From: Arthrobacter jinronghuae
GTDB taxonomy: Bacteria > Actinomycetota > Actinomycetes > Actinomycetales > Micrococcaceae
NCBI RefSeq assembly: GCF_025244825.1
Contig: NZ_CP104263.1
Location: 1,798,001-1,862,000, forward strand
Direction: 5' to 3'
Length of the DNA: 64,000 bases
The notes beneath the pieces are model-generated. The model was not told the DNA's origin and did not search any database. It saw nothing but the letters and a program-made list of their open reading frames with translations. Below are positions 1 to 7,764 of the stretch, piece after piece. The translations under genes were made by a program, and so were the position numbers. The first letter of the stretch is position 1. Each line of letters starts with the position of its first letter.

Positions 1-189
1 GCCGCCCGGCAGGGCCGCTGGGTCTGCTCGGAGGCCCGCGACATCATGGGCGGCAACGGCCTGCTCCTGGAAAACCACGTGGCCCGGCACCTGACCGACA
101 TGGAGGTGGTGTTCACCTATGAGGGCACCGATTCCATGCAGTCACTGATCCTGGGCCGGCACATCACCGGGCTGTCCGCGTTCGCTTAA
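1..189 (+). CDS. Acyl-CoA dehydrogenase, C-terminal end (glutaryl-CoA dehydrogenase-like), cut by window start
   Basis: Frame 1 is open from the first base to a TAA at 187-189 and encodes 62 residues. It matches the C-terminal helical domain of acyl-CoA dehydrogenases: SEARDIMGGNGL, then VARHLTDMEVVFTYEGTDSM, then LILGRHITG. The 'GGNG ... ARH ... YEGT' spacing is the family's flavin and substrate end. The ending ITGLSAFA resembles glutaryl-CoA dehydrogenases, which make crotonyl-CoA in lysine and tryptophan breakdown, but substrate cannot be fixed from so short a piece. The gene converges on the lactonase-like gene that follows, with 23 bp between the stops. The family is clear and the subfamily is an inference. 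Confidence 0.85.
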   Translation, partial: AARQGRWVCSEARDIMGGNGLLLENHVARHLTDMEVVFTYEGTDSMQSLILGRHITGLSAFA

Positions 190-212
190 GGCGGCTCGGC
201 GGGTCAGCGGCG

Positions 213-1034
213 TCAGCGGACCCGCAGGCCCAGGACCTGCCCGGTGCCGGGGGTGGCCGGATCCATCACCTCCGGCCACTGGGCGGTCAGCATAAACAGC
301 AGGCCGCCGTCGTTGCCTCCGATGGCGCAGGAGAAGCAGCCCTGGTCCAGCTGCACCGTTTCCACCACGCTCCCGCCCTCCCGGACCCGGACGCAGCGTT
401 CGCCGGGCACCTCGGCAAACCAGATGCCCCCGGTGCCGTCCCAGCAGATGCCGTCGGGTGCGCTGCCCGAGACCGCTGCCCATTCCCCGGCAGGCGTGAG
501 GGCGCCGTCGTCGGCAATAGCGAAGGACGTCAGGCGGCCGGCGTGGGACTCGGCGACCACGAGGCTGGCGCCGTCGTCGGAGACCAGCATGCCGTTGGGG
601 AATGCCAGGCCGTCAGCCACCTGCACCACTGAGCCGTCCGGCCGGATGAGCGCGACGATCCCGCTGCTCTGCGGGTCGGCCGAATAGTCGTAGCCCAAGC
701 CGTTCACATAGATGTTGCCGGAAGGGTGCACGGCAATCTCGTTCCAGGGGTGGTCCGACAGGCCGCTCAAATCCGCGTGCGGGACCAGCCCCGCATTGGG
801 GATTTCCAGGAAGACGGTTCGGTCCGTCCCGGAGACCACGGCCATCCGCCCGTCCGGCAGCCAGTCAAAGCTGATGGGGAAGGACGGCACCGCCGTCACC
901 CGCCGCACGTCCCCGTCCGGGCTCAGTGCGGAGATGGTCCCCGCCGTCCAGTCCGCGAACCAAAGTTCGTCGGCGTGCCAGCGGGCGGATTCACCCATGC
1001 CGATCCCGGAGACCAGCGTTGTCGGTTCAGCCAT
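213..1034 (-). CDS. SMP-30/gluconolactonase-like beta-propeller hydrolase
   Basis: A 273-residue protein of the SMP-30/gluconolactonase/luciferase-regenerating family: six-bladed beta-propellers that bind one divalent metal and open sugar lactones. The expected metal ligands are visible in order: Glu in GMGESARW near residue 15, Asn in HPWNEIAVHP, Asn in FPNGMLVSDDG, and Asp in APDGICWDG. There is no signal peptide, so it should be cytoplasmic. I took the ATG at 1032-1034 because the family begins just before the GESARW motif; the frame stays open further upstream into the TetR gene, but that part looks like no known protein. It lies downstream of the TetR gene on the same strand and may be its target. 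The true substrate is unknown. Confidence 0.85.
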   Translation of the reverse strand: MAEPTTLVSGIGMGESARWHADELWFADWTAGTISALSPDGDVRRVTAVPSFPISFDWLPDGRMAVVSGTDRTVFLEIPNAGLVPHADLSGLSDHPWNEIAVHPSGNIYVNGLGYDYSADPQSSGIVALIRPDGSVVQVADGLAFPNGMLVSDDGASLVVAESHAGRLTSFAIADDGALTPAGEWAAVSGSAPDGICWDGTGGIWFAEVPGERCVRVREGGSVVETVQLDQGCFSCAIGGNDGGLLFMLTAQWPEVMDPATPGTGQVLGLRVR

Positions 1035-1099
1035 GCTGCACCTCGCTTGTTGAGGTTCGGGCTTCCAGTATGCCGGGCAGCCCGAAGCGGTCAACAGGG

Positions 1100-1690
1100 C
1101 TAGGGCTCCGCGGGTACGGCGGCGCCCAGCATCCGCAGCGCCAACCGGCTGTGGTGTTCCCCGATGCCGGCCGCGGTCTGCCGTCCGTCGCTGCGGTACC
1201 AACGCGCCACGTCCACGCAGAGGGAGAGCAGGGCCAGGACGGCAAGGCCGGTGTCCTCGATATCGAACAGGCCTTCCTGCCGTCCGCGGTCGACGACGGT
1301 CCGGAACTCCGCGTCCACGGACCGGCGGATCTTCAGCACCTCGGCCCGGTGGTCCTCCGTGAGGGCGGCAAGCTCGAAGTTCACCACGCTGGACTTGGTG
1401 CGGTTGGCTGCCTGCCACTGGACGAAGTCGCGCACCATGGTCGAGATCTGCTGCACCGGATCGCTGCTTGAGGCGGCACCGGAACGGACCAGTTCCAGGG
1501 TGCGCTCGTGCCCGAGGCGGGAAATGCTGTAGAGCAGCTCTTCCTTGGAACGGTGGTGGACATAGACGGCGCCGGGAGTGACCCCGGCGGCCGTGGCGAT
1601 GTCGCGGGTGGTGGTGCCGTGGAATCCCTTCGCCGCGAAGGCCTCCGTGGCGGAATCCAGCAGGCGCTGGCCCGTACCTGTTGCGGGCAC
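1100..1690 (-). CDS. TetR/AcrR family transcriptional regulator
   Basis: A 196-residue one-domain repressor. The N-terminal helix-turn-helix is clear: AFAAKGFHGTTTRDIATAAG, then VTPGAVYVHHRSKEELL. The C-terminal ligand-binding part (TELVRSG... to MLGAAVPAEP) resembles the KstR2-like group that often senses acyl-CoA thioesters; that is a similarity, not a proof. I chose GTG at 1690 because a strong ribosome site, GGAGG, sits 5 bases before it. A TTG at 1729 in the same frame would add 13 residues but has no such site. It precedes the SMP-30 gene on the same strand, and an acyl-CoA dehydrogenase lies just beyond, which would fit control of a catabolic set continuing left of the window. Confidence 0.9.
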   Translation of the reverse strand: MPATGTGQRLLDSATEAFAAKGFHGTTTRDIATAAGVTPGAVYVHHRSKEELLYSISRLGHERTLELVRSGAASSSDPVQQISTMVRDFVQWQAANRTKSSVVNFELAALTEDHRAEVLKIRRSVDAEFRTVVDRGRQEGLFDIEDTGLAVLALLSLCVDVARWYRSDGRQTAAGIGEHHSRLALRMLGAAVPAEP

Positions 1691-1756
1691 CTGTACCTCC
1701 GGATGATCAGCGGAATGAGCGTTCAGCAACCAGAGTAGCAGTGGGACCGGCTGCCG

Positions 1757-2221
1757 CTAGGCGAGTCGGGAACGGACGATCTCGCTCACGGTCTTGCCGT
1801 CAAACCGTCCGGCCACCTTCGCGGTGACGGGCTTCATGACCTGTCCCATCTGCCGCATCGACGGCTCTTCCCCGCCGGCACGCAGATCCGCGATTGCTTC
1901 ATCCACAATGGCTTCCACGTCGGCCCGGGTCAGGGGAGCGGGCAGGTAGGCTTCGATGATTTCTGCCTCGGCCGCCTCCGCGGCAGCACGCTCGGTCTCA
2001 CCGGCCTCCGTGTAGATCCCGGCGGTATCGCGGCGCTTGGCTGCTTCCTTCTGCAGCAGGGACACGATCTGGACGTCGTCGAGCTCCACCGGCGTCTTCC
2101 CGGACTTCTCCCGGGTAGTGATTTCGCCCAGTACATTGCGCACGGTGGTCAGGGCCACACGGTTGCCCGATTTCATGTGCGTCTTCATGTCCGCCTGCAG
2201 CTGCTCTTTCAAAGTGCCCAT
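1757..2221 (-). CDS. GatB/YqeY domain protein
   Basis: A 154-residue protein, the usual length for the YqeY family, which resembles the tail domain of GatB (the B subunit of the tRNA-dependent amidotransferase) and is thought to bind tRNA. Family marks are the N-terminal MGTLKEQLQADMKTHMKSGN, the central TREKSGKTPVELDD, and the C-terminal MRQMGQVMKPVTAKVAGRFDG. It is alpha-helical, lysine- and glutamate-rich, and cytoplasmic. The ATG start has a GAGGGA ribosome site. It is a single gene between the TetR gene and the DinB-fold gene, all on the minus strand. The family is certain; the cellular role of stand-alone YqeY proteins is poorly known. Confidence 0.93.
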   Translation of the reverse strand: MGTLKEQLQADMKTHMKSGNRVALTTVRNVLGEITTREKSGKTPVELDDVQIVSLLQKEAAKRRDTAGIYTEAGETERAAAEAAEAEIIEAYLPAPLTRADVEAIVDEAIADLRAGGEEPSMRQMGQVMKPVTAKVAGRFDGKTVSEIVRSRLA

Positions 2222-2268
2222 GGTCCCTCGTCCTTACGGTGATGTACTACTTTCCTTTCCATCGTCCC

Positions 2269-2871
2269 CTATCCGGGCGGGTCGAGCTCCACGGGGCGCC
2301 CGGACACGGTGAGCAGCAGGTCCAGGGCATCGGCTTCGATCTCGGTGCCGGCGCCCCACGCCGTCCCGGTGCGCCGGTCGACCAACCGCAGGCCCGCAGC
2401 CCGCTCGCGTCCTCCGCCGAACGCAACCGGGGTCCGGACCTGGTAGGCAAGGGCCTGGACAACCGCGGGTTCCGGATAGCTTCCGACGAGGCCGAGGGGG
2501 CGGCGGATGTCCTCACCATGCACGATCGCTTCAACCAGGCGGGTTGCCGGATTGACCGGCGGCGTCCGGGTCAGCTCCGACACCTCCCGCAGTGCGCGGA
2601 GGGTGCCCTGTGGGTCCTGCCGCTTTTCCCGCAGGACACCGTACTGGTTCAGGCGGTCGAAATTCAGGCGTGCGCCGAGCATGCCGCGTACGAAGCCAAC
2701 CCTGCCGGTGCGTGCCGTGTCAACGAGATGGGCCAGGACATCATGGACGCTCCACCCGGGACAGAGCGAGGGCACCTCCCACTGTTCGGCCCGCAGCGGG
2801 GAGAGGTCCGCAGCGAGACGCCGCCGCTCAGCATGTACGGCCTCCCAGACTGCCGCCGTGGACTTCCGCAA
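2269..2871 (-). CDS. DinB/maleylpyruvate isomerase-fold protein (TIGR03083 type)
   Basis: A 200-residue member of the actinobacterial DinB_2 / mycothiol maleylpyruvate isomerase N-terminal superfamily. The signature LCPGWSVHDVLAHLVDTA holds the first metal-ligand His, and further His residues appear in AIVHGEDIRRP. These four-helix-bundle proteins bind a divalent metal, and some use mycothiol, the actinobacterial thiol, as cofactor. Translation probably starts at a TTG (2869-2871) preceded by AAAGGAG six bases away. The gene points away from the Fur gene, so its 5' end shares the 160-bp intergenic region carrying the Fur-type palindrome and might be regulated with it. Specific reaction unknown. 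Confidence 0.85.
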   Translation of the reverse strand: MRKSTAAVWEAVHAERRRLAADLSPLRAEQWEVPSLCPGWSVHDVLAHLVDTARTGRVGFVRGMLGARLNFDRLNQYGVLREKRQDPQGTLRALREVSELTRTPPVNPATRLVEAIVHGEDIRRPLGLVGSYPEPAVVQALAYQVRTPVAFGGGRERAAGLRLVDRRTGTAWGAGTEIEADALDLLLTVSGRPVELDPPG

Positions 2872-2989
2872 GTCGGCTCCTTTGGTTGATAAGCACTCGG
2901 TACCTAAGGAAACTAAAGCATTTCGCCAGCGTCAACGCCTTCTTGCGGCGGCGGTCACAGCGTCCGGAATCACAGCGCAAAAGGGCCAT

Positions 2990-3016
2990 AGTTGTCTTGA
3001 GGCAATCAAAACAACT
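2990..3016. promoter_or_regulatory. 27-bp near-perfect palindrome, probable Fur-family operator
   Basis: The arms are AGTTGT-c-TTGA and TCAA-a-ACAACT around a 5-base centre (GGCAA); 10 of the 11 positions per arm pair. It starts 42 bp before the Fur-family start codon and covers the -35 element and spacer of the likely fur promoter. Size and AT-rich arms fit Fur-family operators, and self-repression is usual for FurA/CatR-type regulators. The same element lies in the divergent upstream region of the DinB-fold gene. Binding by the neighbouring protein is inferred. Confidence 0.75.
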
Positions 3017-3024
3017 GTTAGTGT
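2997..3024 (+). promoter_or_regulatory. Probable fur promoter giving a leaderless message
   Basis: TTGAGG (2997-3002) and TAGTGT (3019-3024) are separated by 16 bp. Transcription from this pair would start at or within a base of the ATG at 3032. No convincing ribosome binding site precedes that ATG, which supports a leaderless mRNA. The operator palindrome overlaps the -35 element. Confidence 0.55.
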
Positions 3025-3031
3025 TTTAGGT

Positions 3032-3484
3032 ATGCAGAACGCGGCGGAAACAGCAGAAACCCTGGCCGGAAACATCCGGTCAGCGGGGCTGAAAGCCACG
3101 TCACAGCGCGCTGCAGTGCTGGGAGCGCTGCAGCGGGAACCGCATTCCAGCGCCGACAAGGTTCTGGCTTCCGTCCGAGCGGAACTGCCGGGCATTTCCG
3201 CGCAGGCCGTCTACGGCATCTTGTCCGCCTTTACCGAGGCCGGACTGGCCAGGCGGGTGGAGCCCGCCGGTTCGCCGGCACTGTACGAGTCGCGGGTGGG
3301 GGATAACCACCACCACCTGGTCTGCATCCGCTGCGGAGCCATCAAGGACGTCGACTGCGTGATCGGCCAGGCACCCTGCCTGACCCCGTCGGACGACTCC
3401 GGCTTTACCGTACTGGCTGCCGAAGTAACCTTCAGCGGCATCTGCAGCACCTGCGCCAAGCAGGCGGATTCCTCCGCCCGCTAA
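3032..3484 (+). CDS. Fur family transcriptional regulator (FurA/CatR type)
   Basis: A 150-residue metal-dependent repressor. The N-terminal winged helix runs from RSAGLKATSQRAAVLGAL to AVYGILSAFTEAGLARRVE. The hinge and C-terminal dimer domain carry the family hallmark NHHHLVCIRCGAIKDVDC, and the second CxxC of the structural zinc site is SGICSTCAK near the end. The sequence is closer to actinobacterial FurA/CatR (peroxide or iron sensing, usually beside a catalase) than to Zur. Here no catalase follows; the next gene encodes a small repeat protein. I chose ATG 3032 because the promoter elements end just before it, although the frame is open far upstream. Likely autoregulated through the palindrome at 2990-3016. 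Confidence 0.93.
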   Translation: MQNAAETAETLAGNIRSAGLKATSQRAAVLGALQREPHSSADKVLASVRAELPGISAQAVYGILSAFTEAGLARRVEPAGSPALYESRVGDNHHHLVCIRCGAIKDVDCVIGQAPCLTPSDDSGFTVLAAEVTFSGICSTCAKQADSSAR

Positions 3485-3609
3485 CGCGCACCACCGCCCA
3501 TACCTACGGCGGGCACCAATCAACGGCGACACATCCCGGGCTGAACGCTGCCCAAAAACCTGCCGCCGCGGCCCGAGTCTCACCCCAAGCGTCAACTGAG
3601 GAGACACCC

Positions 3610-3918
3610 ATGACTACCTTGCTCAACCGAAACACCGCCGCGGCCACCACCGAAACCGCCGCCCCCCGCACAGCCGCCGCCGAAAGCACCCCGGCTCCCA
3701 CGGCTTCTGCCGAACATGCCGCTTCGGCAACCCAGCCCCGTCGAGTGGGCACCTACACCAGCCGCTATGACTGCCCGCTGGGCACCCCGCGTGCCGAGGG
3801 GACCTACGTCTCCACCGGCCGCCGGGCGCTCACCCGCCCCCGCAACCTGGGCAGCTACGTGGACACCTCCACACACCTCAACCGCCGCCCCCAGAGCAGC
3901 TACACCCTGCGCGGCTAG
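3610..3918 (+). CDS. Unrecognised small protein with three 17-residue G[TS]Y repeats
   Basis: A 102-residue protein I do not recognise. Residues 1-45 are low-complexity, rich in Ala, Thr, Pro and Glu, with no signal peptide. Residues 47-97 are exactly three 17-residue units, beginning GTYTSRYDC, GTYVSTGRR and GSYVDTSTH. Position 1 is always Gly, 2 Thr/Ser, 3 Tyr, 14 Pro, and Arg/Gln follows the Pro. The tail YTLRG restarts a unit at its Tyr. The C-terminal half is very basic. A good ribosome site (GAGGAG) precedes the ATG. It follows the fur gene by 125 bp on the same strand, the place catalase takes in many relatives, so a metal or peroxide link is possible but unproven. Compositional bias in frame supports a real gene. 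Confidence 0.75.
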   Translation: MTTLLNRNTAAATTETAAPRTAAAESTPAPTASAEHAASATQPRRVGTYTSRYDCPLGTPRAEGTYVSTGRRALTRPRNLGSYVDTSTHLNRRPQSSYTLRG

Positions 3919-4024
3919 TCCGGGCCGGCAGGCCGGCCTCCCGCCGCTGCGGCCGGCAGCAGCGGATAGGATGAATGGTCGTTGTCCCGCGGGGCGAGGA
4001 AACCAACCCCTTTGAGAGGACACC

Positions 4025-5614
4025 ATGAGCCTGATCCGGCTGCAGGACGTCAATACTTCCTTCGAGAACAAGCAGGTGCTGCGTGAAGCGTTCCTGCGGC
4101 TCGAGCCCAAGGACCGGATCGGCCTGATCGGCCGGAACGGTTCCGGCAAATCCACCATCCTGAAGCTTGTCCTGGACCAGGTGCAGCCCGACTCCGGTAC
4201 CGTGACCGTGGAACCGGGCGTGAAGATCGGCTACTTCTCCCAGTTCTCCGAACTGGACGGACAGGCGAGCATTGCCGAGGTCCTGGACTCCGTCTTCACG
4301 GAAATCAAGGACGTCGAGGCTGAGCTGGCGGGCATCGATGAAGCTATTGCTGCAGATCCCTCCGGCAAGGAAATGGACCGGCTCATCCGCCGCCAGTCGG
4401 AACTGTTCGAAACCATGGACCGGCTTGACGGCTGGGACTATCCGCGCCGCATTGACAGCGTGCTCACCACCCTCGGCTTCACCGCCGCGCACCGTGTCTG
4501 CCCCATCGACGCCCTGTCCGGCGGCTGGCGGAACCGCGCGGCACTGGCGAAGATCCTGCTGGAGCAGCCCGATGTGCTGCTGCTCGACGAACCCACCAAC
4601 TACCTGGACGTGGCCGGCGTCGAATGGCTTGAGGGCTGGTTCCGCGACTTCCGGGGAGCGGCCATCATCGTCTCCCACGACCGGAAGTTCCTCGACGCCG
4701 TCGTAACCCGCATCATCGAGGTGGAGAACTTCCACCTGCACGAATACCCGGGGAACTTCGCCGAGTACGTGGTGCAGAAGCAGTTCCGCTTGAAGAACCT
4801 CCAGGCCCAGTTCGTCCACGAGGCGGAACTGCTGGCCTTTGAAGCCGAAGGCATTGCGGACCGCCGCGAGGCGGCCAAAGCCGGCGGGCGGCTCAGCACC
4901 CAGCTGGCCCGCATCAAGAAATCCCGCGCGCCCCGGCCCGTGGATGAAATCATCACCGGCATCTACGACGGCCTGCACGTCAAGGACGTACTCGGCCGCG
5001 TCCGCGGTGTGTCCAAGTCCTACGGGGAAAAGGTGCTCTTCGAGGACCTGAGCTTCGAGGTGAACAAGGGGGACCGCATCGCCGTCACCGGAACCAACGG
5101 CAGCGGCAAGACCACGCTGCTGCGCGTGCTCACGGGCGAAGAACAGCCCGACGCCGGCGACGTCACCTGGCCGAAGGGGCCGGCCATGGTTTCCTACAAC
5201 AAGATGCTGGCGGAGCTCGACGACGCCGACACCGTCACCCACGCGGTGAACTCGCTGCCGGGATCCCTGGCCTTCAGCGCCACGAAAAAGTCCGTCAACC
5301 GCTTCCTGACGATGTTCCAGTTCTCCGAAGCGGACCTGGTGCAGAAGATCGGCAACCTCTCCGGCGGGCAGCGCGCCCGCGTCGCCATGGCCCAGTGCCT
5401 GCTTTCGGGCGCTCCCGTCCTGCTGCTGGACGAACCCACCAACCACCTGGACATGTCCAGCACGCAGGTCATGGAACGCGCCCTGCTGCATTTCCCGGGC
5501 GCCGTCATCGTGGTCAGCCACGACCGGTTCTTCACCGAAAAAATCGCCACCCGCTGGCTCGTCTTCGGTGCCGAGGGAGCGGAGCCCGGGCAGGTCACCA
5601 TCCGCGAAGCCTAG
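4025..5614 (+). CDS. ABC-F family ATP-binding protein
   Basis: A 529-residue soluble protein with two ATP-binding cassettes in tandem and no membrane segment, which defines the ABC-F group acting on ribosomes. First cassette: Walker A GRNGSGKST near residue 37, signature LSGGWRNRAALAK, Walker B VLLLDEPTNYLD. A charged linker (residues about 250-310, ending KKSRAPRPVDEI) joins the second cassette: Walker A GTNGSGKTT, signature LSGGQRARVAMAQ, Walker B VLLLDEPTNHLD, then VVSHDRFFTEK. It is closest in style to Uup/EttA-like housekeeping members, and nothing points to antibiotic resistance. Ribosome site GAGAGGA precedes the ATG. Stands alone between the repeat protein and the antiporter. Confidence 0.93.
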   Translation: MSLIRLQDVNTSFENKQVLREAFLRLEPKDRIGLIGRNGSGKSTILKLVLDQVQPDSGTVTVEPGVKIGYFSQFSELDGQASIAEVLDSVFTEIKDVEAELAGIDEAIAADPSGKEMDRLIRRQSELFETMDRLDGWDYPRRIDSVLTTLGFTAAHRVCPIDALSGGWRNRAALAKILLEQPDVLLLDEPTNYLDVAGVEWLEGWFRDFRGAAIIVSHDRKFLDAVVTRIIEVENFHLHEYPGNFAEYVVQKQFRLKNLQAQFVHEAELLAFEAEGIADRREAAKAGGRLSTQLARIKKSRAPRPVDEIITGIYDGLHVKDVLGRVRGVSKSYGEKVLFEDLSFEVNKGDRIAVTGTNGSGKTTLLRVLTGEEQPDAGDVTWPKGPAMVSYNKMLAELDDADTVTHAVNSLPGSLAFSATKKSVNRFLTMFQFSEADLVQKIGNLSGGQRARVAMAQCLLSGAPVLLLDEPTNHLDMSSTQVMERALLHFPGAVIVVSHDRFFTEKIATRWLVFGAEGAEPGQVTIREA

Positions 5615-5679
5615 GGGAGCCGACGCCGGTTCGGCGCGGCACCTGTCGGGGCGCCCGATGCCGAAGGTAATGTCGGGGG

Positions 5680-6984
5680 GTGTTTGACGGACCCAGCCTT
5701 GTCTTCCTTGCAGCCGGCCTAGCAGTTTTCCTTGCAGCAGTGCTGCCCAAGGTGCTGCGCAACGTTCCGGTTTCCATGCCCATGGTGTTCCTTGGTGCGG
5801 GCATGCTGACGTTCAGCCTCCTGAAGGACCTGCCGGACCCGGATCCGGTGCGCTATGGGGAATTCACCACGCACCTGACCGAGGTGTGCGTGATCATTTC
5901 CCTGATGGGCGCGGGACTGGCACTGGACCGGCCGGTCGGCTGGCGGCGGTGGTCCACCACCTGGCGGATGCTGGGCATTGCCATGCCGCTGAGCCTGCTG
6001 GGCCTGACCCTGCTGAACCTGTGGATCCTCGGACTGGGCCTGGCAGCGGCCGTCCTGCTGGCCGCGGCGCTGGCCCCGACCGATCCGGTCCTGGCCTCCG
6101 AAGTGCAGGTGGGCGAACCGGCCGACGACGAGGAAGAGGACTCGGAGCACGAAGCCGAGGACGAGGTCCGGTTCGGCCTGACTTCCGAAGCCGGGCTGAA
6201 TGACGGCCTGGCCTTCCCGTTTGTCTACCTGGCCATCGGCATGAGCCTGGTGGGGACGGCGCCGTCGGACTGGTTCCCGCACTGGATCGCCGTGGACGTT
6301 TTCTGGCGGATCGGGATGGGTGTCCTCCTCGGCCTCGTCACCGGCAAGGTCCTGAGCCGCCTCTTCTTCTCCGCACGGCTGGAAAGCATCCGCCTTTCCA
6401 ACCACTCCGAAGGCTTTGTGGCCCTGGCGGCCACGTTCCTGGCCTACGGCATCACCGAGATGCTGGACGGCTACGGTTTTGTTGCCGTCTTCGTCTGTGC
6501 CGTCACCATCCGGGCCGCTGAACGCACCCACGGCTACCACCGGGTGCTGCACAGCTACGTGGAGCAGCTGGAGCGGCTGCTGACAGTGGTCCTGCTGCTG
6601 CTGCTCGGCGGCGCCATTGCCCGCGGACTACTGTCAGGCGTCGGCTGGCGCGAGGTGGCGGTGGCCGCCGCATTCCTGCTCTTGGTCCGGCCCCTCGCCG
6701 GATGGGTGGGTCTGCTGGGCGGCCGGCCCGGCCCCCGCGAGCGGATGGCTATCGCCTTCTTCGGAGTCCGCGGCATCGGCTCCCTCTATTACCTCGGTTA
6801 CGCGTTGGGCAAGGGGAACTTCGACGGCGCGGAGCAGCTGTGGGGCCTGCTTGGCCTGGTGGTGGCCTCATCCATCGTGCTGCACGGGATAACGGCAGCA
6901 CCGGTGATCAACCGGTTGGACCGCATCCGCCGCAAGACGGCCGTGGAACGCTTCGGCGAAGAACGGCCGGATACGGCGGTCTAG
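5680..6984 (+). CDS. Cation:proton antiporter (NhaP/CPA family)
   Basis: A 434-residue integral membrane protein with about 12 hydrophobic segments spread over its length, matching the Na+/H+ exchanger domain. Conserved features include the ALAPTDPVLASEVQVG region, in which TDPV is the unwound-helix motif of the ion site, and the acidic EAGLNDGLAFPF motif holding the ND pair used in transport. Between these is a very acidic cytoplasmic loop (DDEEEDSEHEAEDE, residues about 148-161). There is no C-terminal TrkA domain. It exchanges Na+ or K+ for protons across the cell membrane. The start is GTG at 5680. It follows the ABC-F gene by 65 bp and may be transcribed separately. Confidence 0.92.
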   Translation: MFDGPSLVFLAAGLAVFLAAVLPKVLRNVPVSMPMVFLGAGMLTFSLLKDLPDPDPVRYGEFTTHLTEVCVIISLMGAGLALDRPVGWRRWSTTWRMLGIAMPLSLLGLTLLNLWILGLGLAAAVLLAAALAPTDPVLASEVQVGEPADDEEEDSEHEAEDEVRFGLTSEAGLNDGLAFPFVYLAIGMSLVGTAPSDWFPHWIAVDVFWRIGMGVLLGLVTGKVLSRLFFSARLESIRLSNHSEGFVALAATFLAYGITEMLDGYGFVAVFVCAVTIRAAERTHGYHRVLHSYVEQLERLLTVVLLLLLGGAIARGLLSGVGWREVAVAAAFLLLVRPLAGWVGLLGGRPGPRERMAIAFFGVRGIGSLYYLGYALGKGNFDGAEQLWGLLGLVVASSIVLHGITAAPVINRLDRIRRKTAVERFGEERPDTAV

Positions 6985-7032
6985 CCCGAGCCTGCCCTTT
7001 CCGCCCGGCCGGCGCGCTGTTACCTTGGCGCC

Positions 7033-7764
7033 ATGGGTACCCCCGTCCACGGCACGGAGGATCCCTGGCCCGCGGGACCAAGGGTGACGCCGCCGATACT
7101 GATGGCCCAGACCTGGGCCGGCACGGTTTTCCTCCACTGGCGCATTCCCGCGTCTGCTGCCGCCCCGTACATGCCGCCCGGCGTCGAACCGGATGTCTTC
7201 CACGGTTCCACCTGGGTGGGGCTCATCGGTTTCCGGGCGCCGCAGACCGAGCTCGGCAGGGTCTCCGTGCCGTTTTTCGGATCCTTCACCGAGGTTAATG
7301 TCCGCCTGTATTCGCGCGGCAGGGACGGCAGCCGGGGAGTGCTGTTCCTGAGCCTGGATGCCTCGAGGCTCGTCCCGGTGCTGGCCGCCCGTTCGCTGCG
7401 CATCCCGTACGTCTGGTCCCGCTGCCGTCCCACCCGTTCGGGGTGGGGGGTGGGGTACGACGTCGAGCGGTTCGGGAGGCAGGCCCGCTCGTCTTTCGCG
7501 GTGGTGCCGGACTATGCCCGGCAGGCTGACGATGAGCTGTCCGTCCTGCTCACGGCACGCTTCGGACTGCACGCGGCTTTCGCCGGCCGGACAGCGTTCA
7601 TTCCCATCTCGCACCGGCCGTGGCCGCTGCATCCGGCACGGCTGACGCACTTTCACGATGAACTGGTGCCTGCGGCCGGACTTCCCGTCGAGGGGCCGCC
7701 GGACACGGTGCATTACTCGCCCGGGGTGCGGACCTTGTTCGGCAGTCCGCGACGGGTGGCCTGA
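7033..7764 (+). CDS. DUF2071 (YqjF-like) protein
   Basis: A 243-residue protein of the DUF2071/YqjF family, whose members have an acetoacetate-decarboxylase-like fold and unknown function. Marks seen are MAQTWAGTVFLHWRIP near the start, YMPPGVEPDVFHGSTWVGLIGF, the FFGSFTEVNVRLY strand, and HRPWPLHPARL near the end. No signal peptide or membrane segment. ATG at 7033. It converges on the SRPBCC gene, and the two coding regions overlap by 52 bp at their 3' ends on opposite strands. DUF2071 genes are often found beside small lipid-binding or oxidoreductase genes in actinobacteria, but no function can be given. Confidence 0.85.
   Translation: MGTPVHGTEDPWPAGPRVTPPILMAQTWAGTVFLHWRIPASAAAPYMPPGVEPDVFHGSTWVGLIGFRAPQTELGRVSVPFFGSFTEVNVRLYSRGRDGSRGVLFLSLDASRLVPVLAARSLRIPYVWSRCRPTRSGWGVGYDVERFGRQARSSFAVVPDYARQADDELSVLLTARFGLHAAFAGRTAFIPISHRPWPLHPARLTHFHDELVPAAGLPVEGPPDTVHYSPGVRTLFGSPRRVA

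Noticed and set aside
4025..5521. Long minus-strand open frame opposite the first ABC-F gene
   Set aside because: GC-rich third positions create long antisense frames; no family resemblance, and the plus-strand ATPase motifs are unmistakable.
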